DNA of 64,000 nucleotides from Gp1-AA133 sp964641665 (GCA_964641665.1 CAZXKO010000078.1:88303-152302), one strand, 5' to 3'. Shown: positions 28,695 through 38,432, numbered from the stretch's first letter. Numbers and translations: made by a program. The notes: generated by a model from the letters alone, not told the origin.

Positions 28695-29135
28695 ATGAGC
28701 CAATGCGTCGATCCCCTCGTCGGCAAAATTCTGGCTGGCTGGCGCTATGACATTTCCGGGCTGGCGCCGGAAATGCGCGAGGATTACGAGCACCACTTTA
28801 CGGCCTGTGAGCATTGCCGCAGCCGACAGAGAATTCACCGCATTATTGATGTGTCGCTGATCGTGCTGGCTTCGGTATCGGCGGGAGTGTTCCTGCTGGC
28901 TTTCGGGGTGATCCTGCACTTTGCCCCGCGGCATGCACTTTTGCTGGAGCTAGCGGCGCTCACCGGGTTTGGGCTTTCGGCGCTGCTGTGGCTTATCGTC
29001 GCGGTGGCAACGCCTGCGCCGATGACCGTGGTGGACGTGGCCCGCATCGGGGCACGGCGGGTGCATGATCGCCTGCCCGCCGAGATTCGGGAGCGGCTGC
29101 CGGAAGATCTGCGGCTGAAGATTACCGGGTCATGA
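28695..29135 (+). CDS. membrane protein with N-terminal HxxxCxxC motif
   Basis: 146 residues. The motif HHFTACEHC (about 33-41) matches the zinc-binding part of anti-sigma-type zf-HC2 proteins, then two membrane helices (about 53-75 and 83-105) and a basic cytoplasmic tail (RRVHDRLPAEIRERLPEDLR). No sigma-factor gene is adjacent, so an anti-sigma role is only a possibility. It begins 10 nt after the MBL gene. Confidence 0.72.
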   Translation: MSQCVDPLVGKILAGWRYDISGLAPEMREDYEHHFTACEHCRSRQRIHRIIDVSLIVLASVSAGVFLLAFGVILHFAPRHALLLELAALTGFGLSALLWLIVAVATPAPMTVVDVARIGARRVHDRLPAEIRERLPEDLRLKITGS

Positions 29136-29191
29136 TTTCGTCCTCGAGAACTGTAACTTCTCGACCCATCAGCGCATCGCATAAGTCTGGG

Positions 29192-29539
29192 ATGAGTGAC
29201 TTCCTCAAGTATCTGACCTTGGTTTTGCTGGCCACAGTAAGTGTCAGCGCCATCACCGTGCCGATTTTGCCTGTGACAGCTGCCCCCGACGCGCAGCCCG
29301 CAGGCTGCCACCAGCACCGCCAGAAGCTTCCCAGTCATCAACCGCCTAACTACGTCTGTTGTCTGGCGGGGCATGATTCCGCAGTTCCTCAGGCGGCGTT
29401 TGCTCCTCGCCTCGTATTCGAGAAGACGGCGAGCTTTGAGCTTTGCGCCCCTTTAGTCCAGATTGCCGCCCTTGGTGTTGTTGAGCACTTACCCTTCTCT
29501 TCCGGCGACCCACCCGGGACAGCCCCGCTGCGAATCTGA
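29192..29539 (+). CDS. small secreted Cys/His-containing protein
   Basis: 115 residues from ATG 29192, chosen because a signal peptide begins there (MSDFLKYLTLVLLATVSVSA). The mature part has CHQHRQKLPSHQPPNYVCCL and AGHDS, a Cys/His spacing that could bind metal. No named family recognised. The next gene encodes a barrel with a Met/His-rich N-terminus, so the two may form a copper-handling pair; this is inference from composition and adjacency. Confidence 0.6.
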   Translation: MSDFLKYLTLVLLATVSVSAITVPILPVTAAPDAQPAGCHQHRQKLPSHQPPNYVCCLAGHDSAVPQAAFAPRLVFEKTASFELCAPLVQIAALGVVEHLPFSSGDPPGTAPLRI

Positions 29540-29628
29540 TTTCCGCCTCTCGTTGAAACGGCGTGCTCCGGACTTCACGGAACGCGCTCAGAGCTGTGTG
29601 CATTCTCCACTTAGACGGAGGAGTACTC

Positions 29629-30936
29629 TTGCGAGCAGTGCTTTCGCAACTTTGGTTGATCGGGCTATTAGCCGGTCTATCCCTCGCCCAGGAATCGGAC
29701 AACAACATGGCCGGGCACGACCATTCCGGTCACGATATGCAAAACATGCCTGGGATGGAAATGTCTGCGGGTACTCCAGACTGGATGCCTTCCATGCATG
29801 CTGGCTCGGGCACGGCCTGGGAGCCGGCGTCGGTGCCGGGGCATATGTGGATGACCTGGCGTGGCGGGTGGAACCTGATGGCGCACGGAGTGGTCTTTCT
29901 TACCTATAACCAGCAGGGCGGACCGCGCGGTGTGGGCAAGGCCGAGTCGGTCAACTGGCTGATGTTCATGGAGCAGCACAAGCTCGGCAGGGGAAGTCTG
30001 CTGTTCCGGGAGATGCTTTCCGCAGAGTCGCTGACTTCGCCGCATCCGGGCTTCCCACAGATTTTTCAGACGGGCGAGACCTACCATGGCGCACCGCTGG
30101 TCGATCACCAGCATCCACACAACGTATTTGCTGAACTGTCAGCGTACTACTCGCTACCCATTGCAAGGAACTTTTCGTGGGAACTGTACGGCGGGCCGTC
30201 CGCGGAGCCAGCGCTGGGTCCGGTGGTGTACCTGCATCGAGCATCTGCTTCGGAATTGCCGGCTGCGCCGCTAGGGCATCATCTGCAGGACTCGACACAC
30301 ACCAGCTTTGGTGTGGTGACAACGGGCGTGGTGGTCAGCCACTTCAAGATCGAAGGCTCGGTCTTCAACGGGCGCGAACCGAATGAAGAACGGTGGAGCA
30401 TCCAGCCGGCAGCGCTGGATTCGTGGTCAGCGCGTGCCAGCGCGGCCCTGTCGCGCAACTGGGTGGCGCAATACAGCTTGGGGAAGCTAATTCATCCCGA
30501 GGCCTTGGAGCCGGGGAATGAAAAACGCCAATCGGCGTCGCTTGAATACAACCGGCAGTTCCGGGAGGGAAACTGGGCAACGAGCGTGGTCTGGGGGCGC
30601 AAGCGCAAGGACGAAACGGCGACCACTCTAAACAGCTACCTGGTGGAATCGACAGTGAATTTCATGCGCAGCAATTACGCGTACTCGCGGCTTGAGCTGG
30701 TCGACAAGGACGAGCTGTTTCCGCAAGCGGCGGTGCATCCGGCGTATCGCATCGGTGGCTACACGTTCGGGGGAGTGCGTGACCTTCTGCAGAGTCGTGC
30801 ATGGCAGTTTGGCCTGGGAGCGGACGTGACTTTCTATTCCAAGCCGGCCGTACTGGACCCTTCCTATGGAACAAACCCGGTGTCGTTCCGCGTGTTCCTG
30901 CGCTTGCGGCCGAGTTTGAGCGAACATCGACACTGA
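29629..30936 (+). CDS. outer-membrane barrel with Met/His-rich N-terminus
   Basis: 435 residues from TTG 29629, fixed by GGAGGAG at 29617-29623. Signal peptide (LRAVLSQLWLIGLLAGLSLAQ), then AGHDHSGHDMQNMPGMEM, a Met/His pattern like copper-binding segments of CopB/PcoB-type proteins. The remainder alternates in a beta-barrel manner with many aromatic residues, and carries more histidines (YHGAPLVDHQHPHNVFAEL). Likely an outer-membrane metal-related barrel; the substrate is inferred from composition only. The C-terminus ends SLSEHRH, which is unusual for a barrel (no final aromatic). Confidence 0.65.
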   Translation: MRAVLSQLWLIGLLAGLSLAQESDNNMAGHDHSGHDMQNMPGMEMSAGTPDWMPSMHAGSGTAWEPASVPGHMWMTWRGGWNLMAHGVVFLTYNQQGGPRGVGKAESVNWLMFMEQHKLGRGSLLFREMLSAESLTSPHPGFPQIFQTGETYHGAPLVDHQHPHNVFAELSAYYSLPIARNFSWELYGGPSAEPALGPVVYLHRASASELPAAPLGHHLQDSTHTSFGVVTTGVVVSHFKIEGSVFNGREPNEERWSIQPAALDSWSARASAALSRNWVAQYSLGKLIHPEALEPGNEKRQSASLEYNRQFREGNWATSVVWGRKRKDETATTLNSYLVESTVNFMRSNYAYSRLELVDKDELFPQAAVHPAYRIGGYTFGGVRDLLQSRAWQFGLGADVTFYSKPAVLDPSYGTNPVSFRVFLRLRPSLSEHRH

Positions 30937-31051
30937 CCAGCGATCAAACGCGATGAGCGAACCGTTCGACGCATTTGTCGTGCTCGGAGCTGTTGCCAAA
31001 TGCGACACTGGCGTAAGATTTCGACGGGGGGCTGTCTCAATTTCAGGCAGA

Positions 31052-31477
31052 ATGTCGGTAATGGAATCTGCGATCAAGGTTATCCGCGCAGTTCAGATCG
31101 CAATGTTGGTGAGTGTAGTTCTGTACGTGGCGGTTGGCGAGGGCGTCGGGTCGGTTCCGCGATTTAATAACCCAGTGCTGTTTTACGTGCTGTCGCTGGT
31201 GACGATCACGATTGTAGGCGTGATTCTCGTGGTGCGGCGCACGCTTGTGCTGCAATCGGCTGCCACGCTGGCTACCCGTCCGAACGATACCGCAACCCTG
31301 AACCGCTGGCGGGCAGGCCACATCATGACCTACGCCCTGTCGGAGGCGATCGCTATTTTTGGACTAGTTCTGCGGCTGATCGGGTTCTCCCTCTCGCAAG
31401 TGGCTTATTTCTACATCGCTGGCTTTATCCTGCTGCTGTTCTTCGGGCCACGCCGTCCTGTCGGCCAAGCTAGCTAG
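31052..31477 (+). CDS. membrane protein, four predicted helices
   Basis: 141 residues from ATG 31052; the frame is open further upstream to 30953 without family character. Helices at about 10-32, 42-62, 87-107 and 113-132. A central polar loop (ATLATRPNDTATLNRWRAGH) separates two helical pairs. No family recognised. It is followed after 43 bp by map. Confidence 0.6.
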   Translation: MSVMESAIKVIRAVQIAMLVSVVLYVAVGEGVGSVPRFNNPVLFYVLSLVTITIVGVILVVRRTLVLQSAATLATRPNDTATLNRWRAGHIMTYALSEAIAIFGLVLRLIGFSLSQVAYFYIAGFILLLFFGPRRPVGQAS

Positions 31478-31520
31478 CCAGCACCACGCATTTTTCGTAG
31501 GATCCTCTGAGGAGAACTGC

Positions 31521-32261
31521 ATGTCGATTACGGGTCCCGAGGAACTGGAGGCTCTGCGGGCGGCGGGGGTGGTGGTTCGCCGTGTGCTTGAGGCCATGAA
31601 GCGGCAGGCGAAAGCAGGGATCACAACCGGAGAACTCGACGCCATCGGCGCACAGGTGATTGAGGAGAACGGTGCGCGGTCGGCTCCGGCGATGGTCTAC
31701 AAGTTTCCCGGCTCGAACTGCATCAGCATCAATGAGGAGGCGGTGCACGGGATCCCGGGCGATCGCTCTTTACGCGACGGGGACCTGCTGAAACTTGACG
31801 TTACAGTGGAGAAAAACGGCTTCATGGCAGATGCGGCGGAGAGCGTAGCCGTGGGAGCAGTTTCTGAAGAAGCCGAGCGTTTGATCGCATGCTCGCGGCG
31901 TGCGTTCGAGAGGGCGATGCTGGTGGCGCGGGCGGGCTTCCGGATTTGCGAAATCGGGCGCGCGGTGGAGCGGGAAGTGCGCCGCGCGGGGTTCTCTGTG
32001 ATCCGGGAACTGGGCGGGCATGGCATCGGGCGGACGATTCACGAAGAGCCGCGCATCCCCAACTATGCCGACCCGCATGCCCAGCAGATCCTGACGGAGG
32101 GCATGGTGATTACGGTGGAGCCCATCATCGCGGCGGGCTCTGGACGCACACTATTGGCGGCAGATGGCTGGACCATGAAGACTGCCGATCGCAGACCCTC
32201 AGCGCACTACGAGCACACACTTGTCATCCGGAAGGGTGCCCCGATGCTGTTGACGGCGTGA
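31521..32261 (+). CDS. map: methionine aminopeptidase, type I
   Basis: 246 residues. Removes the initiator methionine from new proteins. All five metal ligands are visible: Asp93 (KLDVTV), Asp104 (FMADAAES), His167 (GGHGIG), Glu200 (TVEP) and Glu231 (HYEHT). The conserved substrate histidine is in the HEEPRIPN loop. Ribosome-binding site GAGGAG precedes the ATG by 6 nt. It is not part of a ribosomal-protein operon here, so it may be a second map paralogue. Confidence 0.94.
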   Translation: MSITGPEELEALRAAGVVVRRVLEAMKRQAKAGITTGELDAIGAQVIEENGARSAPAMVYKFPGSNCISINEEAVHGIPGDRSLRDGDLLKLDVTVEKNGFMADAAESVAVGAVSEEAERLIACSRRAFERAMLVARAGFRICEIGRAVEREVRRAGFSVIRELGGHGIGRTIHEEPRIPNYADPHAQQILTEGMVITVEPIIAAGSGRTLLAADGWTMKTADRRPSAHYEHTLVIRKGAPMLLTA

Positions 32262-32424
32262 AGGGGGAGCGCGGAGTTGGAATGCAAGTCGAAGAAGCTG
32301 TTTGAATTCCGCCTGCGGCTCATATAGCACAAGTGTGCTATCTCGTTTTGTTGCAATTGGTTGACGCCGTCCAGGTTTCCAGATAAAGTCAAAATTCTGC
32401 AGCGCCTGCTGCTGAGGAAGTAGA

Positions 32425-33708
32425 TTGCCTCACCGTTTTCAACGTTGGTTTCCCGTCTTCGCGTTGGTGTCGGCGCTGCTGTCTGTGCCGGGCACGGCGG
32501 CCGGGCTGGGGTTCACGCCACAGGCGCGTGTGGGGCTGCGCCTGGGGGATCAGTGGGAGCCGGCGATCGCGGCCGACGGCTACGGCCACGTCTACGTTCT
32601 GTATCCGCAATACATCCAGATTCCGGGATGCACGACCTGCCCCGTTCCAATGATGATCCTGGTGGAGAGCGCCGATAACGGCGCCACCTGGAAGGGCGAG
32701 CGCAAGATTGCCCCGCGAGGCTCGGCGCAGTTTGACGCGCAGATCGTGATCGATCCGGTGGACCGGCGGACGGTCTACGCAGCCTGGCTGGAGAACGACA
32801 AGCGGGACATCGTGATGGCGCGGTCAGTCGACTTCGGGCTGACTTGGGCGGTGGTGGTGGCGACACGCACCGAGACCGAAGCCGACAAACCGGTGCTTAG
32901 CGTGCGCGGACTCGACGTCTATGTGGCGTACAACCGGGCGTCGAAGGTCTGGGTAGCGGCTTCGCATGACGGCGGGAACTCCTTCACGCCAGTGAACCTG
33001 AATAACACGGATGGCATGGGTTGGTCCCAGGCGGGTGGCGCCACCATCGACCCCGCCGGGAACGCCTATCTCTCGTGGGCGGGGTACACGCGCAGTGCGA
33101 CAGGCCAGGGGCCGGTGGATTTGTACGTGAGCCGGTCGCCGGATGGCGGCAAGAACTGGACGACGGTGTTGCAGGATGTGTCGGGCGCTCCGCCCGAGTG
33201 CGCAACCAACGAATGCGGGTGGGCTTACCTGGGCGCGCAGATTTCTGTGACATCAGACGCCGCCGGGACGATCTACGCTCTGTGGAACGCGGGTCCGATC
33301 AACAAGGGCGCGGAGAGGATTTACTTTTCGTCGTCGACTACCGGTGGCCTAACGTGGTCGCCGAAGACTGACGTGTCGACGGCCGGTTATGGAGTGACAC
33401 ACGCGTTTCCCACGATTGTGGCGGGCATGGCGGGTGACGTCCGCATCGCCTGGATGGACACTCGGCACAACCCGCTATGGAATACCTATTACCGCAGCTC
33501 AACCAACGGGGGCGCGACCTGGTCGGCTGAGACGCAACTCTCCAGCTTTACGCCCGGATATGCCTACATTGAACCCCGAGGCTTCAAGTTTCCCTTCGGC
33601 GATTACTTCGAAATGGACATCGATAACCACGGTGACACCCAAGCGGTGTGGGGTGAAGGGTTAACCTACGAGTCGCCAGGTAGTATCTGGTACAGCAGCG
33701 GCCGATAG
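32425..33708 (+). CDS. secreted BNR/Asp-box repeat protein (sialidase-like propeller)
   Basis: 427 residues from TTG 32425 with GAGGAAG 5 nt upstream. Signal peptide up to about residue 30. Asp-box units recur: SADNGATWKG, SVDFGLTWAV, SHDGGNSFTP, SPDGGKNWTT, STTGGLTWSP and STNGGATWSA, giving a six-bladed propeller. This fold covers sialidases and other secreted hydrolases or binding proteins. The sialidase arginine triad cannot be confirmed by eye, so enzymatic activity is not claimed. Confidence 0.8.
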   Translation: MPHRFQRWFPVFALVSALLSVPGTAAGLGFTPQARVGLRLGDQWEPAIAADGYGHVYVLYPQYIQIPGCTTCPVPMMILVESADNGATWKGERKIAPRGSAQFDAQIVIDPVDRRTVYAAWLENDKRDIVMARSVDFGLTWAVVVATRTETEADKPVLSVRGLDVYVAYNRASKVWVAASHDGGNSFTPVNLNNTDGMGWSQAGGATIDPAGNAYLSWAGYTRSATGQGPVDLYVSRSPDGGKNWTTVLQDVSGAPPECATNECGWAYLGAQISVTSDAAGTIYALWNAGPINKGAERIYFSSSTTGGLTWSPKTDVSTAGYGVTHAFPTIVAGMAGDVRIAWMDTRHNPLWNTYYRSSTNGGATWSAETQLSSFTPGYAYIEPRGFKFPFGDYFEMDIDNHGDTQAVWGEGLTYESPGSIWYSSGR

Positions 33709-33764
33709 TGCATTCTTCCTTTCTCCGTCTTTACCTGAGTTAACGACGGAGTAAAGGGGGACAC

Positions 33765-34196
33765 ATGATTTTCATGTGCGTGAGCCTGTGGGCGGTCCTG
33801 GGGGCGGCGGCGGCCACGATGGTGATCGGGTTCCTGTGGTATTCGCCGTTTCTGTTCGGAAAGCCCTGGATGGTGCTGATGGGCTACGACCCGAACGATA
33901 AAGCCAAAATTGCGGAGATGCAGAAGAAGGCGGGGCCGCTCTACGGCATCTCGATGCTCGCCAGCCTGCTGTCGGCCTTCGTGCTCGGAAAAATCATTTA
34001 CAACCTGGCCATTGCGACCTGGCCCTATGGCATGAAAGTTGGTTTTGCGGTGTGGGCGGCGTTTGTCGCGACGGTTCAGTTGACCGACACGCTGTTTGGG
34101 AAGCGTCCCTTCAAATTGTTTCTGATCAATACGGGGTACCAACTAGCTTGCTACTTGGTCATGGGGGCGATTCTGGGGCAGTGGGTGGGATGCTGA
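33765..34196 (+). CDS. DUF1761 membrane protein
   Basis: 143 residues with four membrane helices. VIGFLWYSPFLFGKPWMVLMG near the N-terminus is the DUF1761 signature; the Lys-rich loop and C-terminal helix pair fit the family. Function of the family is unknown. Convergent with pyrD, 53 bp away. Confidence 0.8.
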   Translation: MIFMCVSLWAVLGAAAATMVIGFLWYSPFLFGKPWMVLMGYDPNDKAKIAEMQKKAGPLYGISMLASLLSAFVLGKIIYNLAIATWPYGMKVGFAVWAAFVATVQLTDTLFGKRPFKLFLINTGYQLACYLVMGAILGQWVGC

Positions 34197-34249
34197 ACGA
34201 TACCTTCGCGCATTTTGATCTTGATGGCGAGCGAGGGGCATGCCTGGCC

Positions 34250-35197
34250 TCACTCCATAATCAGCCCGCCCGTCACCTCCGCCAATTCCGGGATCTTGTG
34301 CTCCACACAATATGTGCGTAGTTCGTCCACAATCTTCTCGGTGGCGCACGGATCCCAGTAACTTGCCGTCCCGATCTGAATCGCGGTCGCGCCCGCCAGC
34401 ATGAACTCGATGATGTCCGCGGCGGTGGAGATGCCGCCCATCCCGATCACGGGAATTTTCACCGAATGGGCCGCGTCGTAAACCATGCGCACCGCAATGG
34501 GCTTGATGGCTGGTCCGGAAAGGCCGGCGGTCACATTGGCGATGCGGGGCTTGCGAGTCTCCGGATCGATCGCCATGGCCACGAAGGTGTTCACCAGCGA
34601 GACGGCGTCGGCTCCGGCTTCCTGCGCGATGTGCGCCATCTGCGCGATGCTGGTGACGTTGGGCGAGAGCTTCACGATGAGTGGGCGCTCGGCCGCGCGC
34701 TTGGCCGTGGTCACGACTTCGTCGAGCGAGCGTGGGTCGCTGCCGAACTGTATGCCGCCGTGCTGAGTGTTGGGGCAGGACACGTTGAGTTCGTAGGCCG
34801 CGATGCCTTCGCCGTCGTTGAGGATATGAATGGTCCGTTCGTAGTCCTCGCGGGTGTATCCGAAGACGTTGGCGATGACCACGATATCCCGCAGTTCGTT
34901 CAGCTTCGGCAGCTTCTCGTCGAGGAAGGCCGGCGCGCCGATGTTCTGCAGGCCGACTGCATTCAGCATCCCCGCGGTAGTTTCGTACAGGCGGGGAGGG
35001 GGATTGCCGGTCATCGGTTCGCGCGACAATCCCTTTACTACGAAGCCGCCGAGCTTATTGAGGTGGACGATGTCCTCGAACTCGAGGCCGTAGCCGAAAG
35101 TGCCGCTGGCAGCAATCACCGGGTTCTTGAGCTGAATGCCGCAGAAAGTGACGCTGAGGTCGGGTCCTCCTTGGGGCATGGCGCTGGCGGCAGTCAC
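34250..35197 (-). CDS. pyrD: dihydroorotate dehydrogenase, class 1B type
   Basis: 315 residues. Oxidises dihydroorotate to orotate in pyrimidine synthesis, cytosolic. Catalytic base Cys141 in ELNVSCPNTQHGG marks class 1 (class 2 uses Ser). FMN contacts are seen in AASGTFGYG, LVNTFVAMAID and IGMGGISTAADIIEFMLAGA. NAD-linked class 1B enzymes need a PyrK partner, which is not in the window. GTG start overlaps the stop of the upstream phosphatase gene by four bases (GTGA), so translation is coupled; ATG seven codons later is an alternative start. Confidence 0.94.
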   Translation of the reverse strand: MTAASAMPQGGPDLSVTFCGIQLKNPVIAASGTFGYGLEFEDIVHLNKLGGFVVKGLSREPMTGNPPPRLYETTAGMLNAVGLQNIGAPAFLDEKLPKLNELRDIVVIANVFGYTREDYERTIHILNDGEGIAAYELNVSCPNTQHGGIQFGSDPRSLDEVVTTAKRAAERPLIVKLSPNVTSIAQMAHIAQEAGADAVSLVNTFVAMAIDPETRKPRIANVTAGLSGPAIKPIAVRMVYDAAHSVKIPVIGMGGISTAADIIEFMLAGATAIQIGTASYWDPCATEKIVDELRTYCVEHKIPELAEVTGGLIME

Positions 35198-36897
35198 GGG
35201 CGGCCTCCTTGCGCCACGAGCGCCGCCGGCTTGAATTCGGCGGGCTTGAGCGGCCTGGGGGACTTCTCGGCGGGCGGAGCGGAGTTTTCCGCGTGATGCG
35301 GAGGAGCCAGCGCCTCGGTGAGGACGCGTCCGGTGGCGTGGGTGGGCGCGTTGATGCCGAGCAGCGAAGCTAGGGTCACCGCCAGATCCACCGGCTCTGC
35401 GTGGGTATGATATGCGCCAAGCTGAAAAGGCAGGCCGTAGAACGCCAGCGGCACGTGTGTGTCGTAAGTGTAGGGACTAGCATGGTCCGTTCCCTTGGTG
35501 GAACCGACGGTAAACGGTATGGGCACTCCCATCACGTACCAACCGCCTTCCGGCGAATAGCTGTGCAGGAATTTTCGCCCCAGCTCGGTGGCGGAGACCG
35601 CACCCTGGGCCAACTGCCAGCGGGTAAAATACCCCCGGAGCCCGGCCTGTTTCATGGCTTCACCGGTGGCCCGCTCGGCGTCTTCTTCCTTGATCTTGAG
35701 AGATGAGAAAACTTCGTCGTTCAACCAAGCTACGGGATAGTCGAAAGACGTCACGAACTCCGCGGCCTTGCCGGCGGTAAATTTAGCGGCGAGCGCCTTG
35801 TTGATTTGAGTTTTCATCTCGCCGGCGTTGAGGCCCTCCGCGGGGATGTGCAACTGGCTTGCAACCTGAGGCAGGGGTGCGATTCCGTGGTCGGCGGAGA
35901 GGGCGATCCACACGTTGGCCAGGCCGATCTGGTGGCCGAGGAAGTTGAAGAACTCGGCGAGTTGGTGGTCGGTGGCCAGGACCATAGCTGCCATCTCGGG
36001 AGAATCTGGTCCCACGCCGTGCCCGAGAATATCGTTAGCACTAAGGCTGATCGTGAGCAGGTTTGTGGTGGGTCCGGTGCCGAGTTGCTCGTACAGGATA
36101 AGCTCCTTGGCGAACTCAAATTCGTAGTCGTTCGCGAACGGAGTGGAGCCCACGACTTCATAAAATCCGGCGTCAGCGCCGTCTTTGCCTTTCCGGTGCG
36201 CGGTGGTGCGAAGCGTCTTGCCGTCCCCGTCGCGCCACTCCCGGTCCCAGTACTTGCTGGTGCGGTTGCCTCCGTTGAAGTCCGTCGCCCACTTGGGAAG
36301 GTCGCTTCGATAATAGGTGGAAGTGACCCATGCGCCAGAAAGATGATCGATCCAGTAGGCGCCATCGCCGGCGCGGCCTGCGGGCAACACGGCCGCCCGA
36401 TCCTTCAGCGCGACACCGAAGACGCGCGACTTGCCCGCGGTTGCGAGCTTGAGTTCGTCCCCGAGCGTGCTCGCCAGCAAGTTGTGCGGGGAGGCCCCCT
36501 GAATTTCGCCGGGAATTCCAACCAGATGGGTCGAGTCGTCCTCGACGGAAGTGACCATGCGCTTCTTTTGCGGGTCCCACCACTCATTGGCGACGATCCC
36601 GTGTCCGCTGCTGTAGGTGCCGGTCAGCAGGGTGGCGTGTCCGGGCGCCGTTCGTGTGTTGGCATAGTCGTAGTTGCAGTCGGTGAAGTAGGCGCCGCGA
36701 TCGAGGAACAAGCGGAATCCGCCTTCGCCGAACTGGTCGCGGTAGCGCTCCAGGTAGTCGCCGCGAAACTGGTCGATAACCACGATCACGATCAGCTTGG
36801 GATGGCCGTTGTAGGCCGAGGCGAACGCCGACCAGGGGAGGCACAGCAAGGCGCAAACGAGCAGATGCACGATCCCAGGTCGGAGGAGGGGTTCCAT
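35194..36897 (-). CDS. secreted alkaline-phosphatase-superfamily phosphodiesterase
   Basis: 567 residues from ATG 36897. Signal peptide to about residue 27, then VIVVIDQFRGDYLERY (first metal Asp), NTRTAPGHATLLTGTY where the Thr after NTR...AP is the likely nucleophile, and the late metal ligands SADHGIAPLP and GTDHASPYTYDTHVP. The pattern matches type I phosphodiesterase/nucleotide pyrophosphatase and PafA-like enzymes. Predicted periplasmic. The last 35 residues are Pro/Ala-rich. It overlaps pyrD by 4 nt although the two functions are not obviously linked. Confidence 0.88.
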   Translation of the reverse strand: MEPLLRPGIVHLLVCALLCLPWSAFASAYNGHPKLIVIVVIDQFRGDYLERYRDQFGEGGFRLFLDRGAYFTDCNYDYANTRTAPGHATLLTGTYSSGHGIVANEWWDPQKKRMVTSVEDDSTHLVGIPGEIQGASPHNLLASTLGDELKLATAGKSRVFGVALKDRAAVLPAGRAGDGAYWIDHLSGAWVTSTYYRSDLPKWATDFNGGNRTSKYWDREWRDGDGKTLRTTAHRKGKDGADAGFYEVVGSTPFANDYEFEFAKELILYEQLGTGPTTNLLTISLSANDILGHGVGPDSPEMAAMVLATDHQLAEFFNFLGHQIGLANVWIALSADHGIAPLPQVASQLHIPAEGLNAGEMKTQINKALAAKFTAGKAAEFVTSFDYPVAWLNDEVFSSLKIKEEDAERATGEAMKQAGLRGYFTRWQLAQGAVSATELGRKFLHSYSPEGGWYVMGVPIPFTVGSTKGTDHASPYTYDTHVPLAFYGLPFQLGAYHTHAEPVDLAVTLASLLGINAPTHATGRVLTEALAPPHHAENSAPPAEKSPRPLKPAEFKPAALVAQGGRP

Positions 36898-36997
36898 GCG
36901 CGTCGATAGTGTACAGGCTGTCCCAGCGCGAACCCAAGCCGGAAAACGCAACCGCCAGTGTGCGGGCAAACGCTTTTTCGATAGACTATAAGTTTGC

Positions 36998-38320
36998 ATG
37001 CTTGATCTGAACTTCGTCCGTGAGCACCTGCCCCTGGTGGAGGAAAAGCTGCGCCTGCGCGGGATGAACCCCGAAGAGGTGCTGGGCGATTTCCGCGCAG
37101 TGGATGCGGAGCGGCGGGCCAATATCACCACACTGGAAACCGCGAAGCAAAGGCGGAACCAGCTCTCCCCGAAGATCGGCGCGCTGAAGCAGGCCGAAAA
37201 GAAGGGGGCTTTGTCGGCGGAGCAGCAGAAAGTGCTCGCCGAACTCGTGACGGCGGTTGCCCACGAGAAATCGGTGATCGAGCAATACGAAGAGCGCGTC
37301 AAACAGGCCGACGAGAAATTCCTTAATGTGCTAAAGGGGGTTCCGAATCTCCCTCAGGATTCTGTGCCGCCGGGGAAGAGTTCGGACGACAACGTCGAAG
37401 CCCGCCGTTGGGGGCGCGCCCCCAAGTTCGATTTCACCCCCAAACCGCACTGGGAACTCGGGGAGCAGCTCGGCGTGCTGGACCTGGAGCGAGGGGCGAA
37501 GGTGGCCGGGGCGCGCTTCGCAGTGTACTGGGACGTCGGAGCCAAGCTGGAGCGGGCGATTGCCAACTTCATGCTCGACCTGCACACGCGCGAGCATGGC
37601 TACACCGAGGTGCTGCCGCCGTACCTGGTCAATTCAGAATCGATGTACGGCACGGGACAGCTGCCGAAGTTCGCGGCCGACTTGTTTCGGGTTCCCCACG
37701 GCGAAAAGGATTTATGGCTGATTCCCACCGCGGAAGTCCCGGTGACGAATCTATACCGGGACGAGACTCTGGACGGTTCACGGCTGCCCATCTCGCTTAC
37801 CGCGTACACGCCTTGTTTCCGCAGCGAAGCGGGGTCCTATGGCAAAGACGTACGCGGTATCATCCGCCAGCACCAGTTTCAGAAAGTAGAGCTGGTGAAG
37901 TTCGCGCATCCGGAGCGGTCATACGATGAGCTGGAAAAGCTTACCCACGACGCCGAGACGGTGCTACAGAAGCTGGGCCTGCACTATCGCGTGATGACAC
38001 TGTGCACGGCCGACATAGGCTTTTCGTCGGCGAAGACTTACGATCTCGAAGTGTGGCTGCCCGGGCAGGGATTGTTCCGGGAAATTTCCTCCTGCTCGAA
38101 TTTCGAGTCATTCCAGGCGCGGCGCGCGGGCATTCGCTTCCGGCCGGAGGGGAAGAGCAAAACAGAATTCGTGCACACGTTGAACGGCAGCGCTCTGGCC
38201 GTCGGCCGAACCTGGGTCGCGATTGTCGAGAATTACCAGCAAGCGGACGGCAGCGTTTTAATCCCGGAAGCCCTGCGGCCTTACCTCGGCGTGGAGCGGA
38301 TCACGCCGAAGAAGTTCTAG
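36998..38320 (+). CDS. serS: seryl-tRNA synthetase
   Basis: 440 residues. N-terminal coiled-coil tRNA-binding arm (about 35-110, EKKGALSAEQQKVLAELV), class II core with TAEVPVTNLYRDE, motif 2 CFRSEAGSYGKDVRGIIRQHQF and motif 3 near NGSALAVGRTWVAIVEN. Attaches serine to tRNA-Ser and tRNA-Sec. Divergent from the phosphatase gene with 100 bp between. Length and key motifs are standard. Confidence 0.97.
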   Translation: MLDLNFVREHLPLVEEKLRLRGMNPEEVLGDFRAVDAERRANITTLETAKQRRNQLSPKIGALKQAEKKGALSAEQQKVLAELVTAVAHEKSVIEQYEERVKQADEKFLNVLKGVPNLPQDSVPPGKSSDDNVEARRWGRAPKFDFTPKPHWELGEQLGVLDLERGAKVAGARFAVYWDVGAKLERAIANFMLDLHTREHGYTEVLPPYLVNSESMYGTGQLPKFAADLFRVPHGEKDLWLIPTAEVPVTNLYRDETLDGSRLPISLTAYTPCFRSEAGSYGKDVRGIIRQHQFQKVELVKFAHPERSYDELEKLTHDAETVLQKLGLHYRVMTLCTADIGFSSAKTYDLEVWLPGQGLFREISSCSNFESFQARRAGIRFRPEGKSKTEFVHTLNGSALAVGRTWVAIVENYQQADGSVLIPEALRPYLGVERITPKKF

Positions 38321-38432
38321 CCGTGGGCACATCTTTCCTGGCAATCACGATCGTTGCCAAGAGCAGGAGCAGTCACTAGACTTGGAACGCGCAAAGGCCA
38401 GTCCGGCGATTCCCCGCGCGCCCTCGCTGCCG

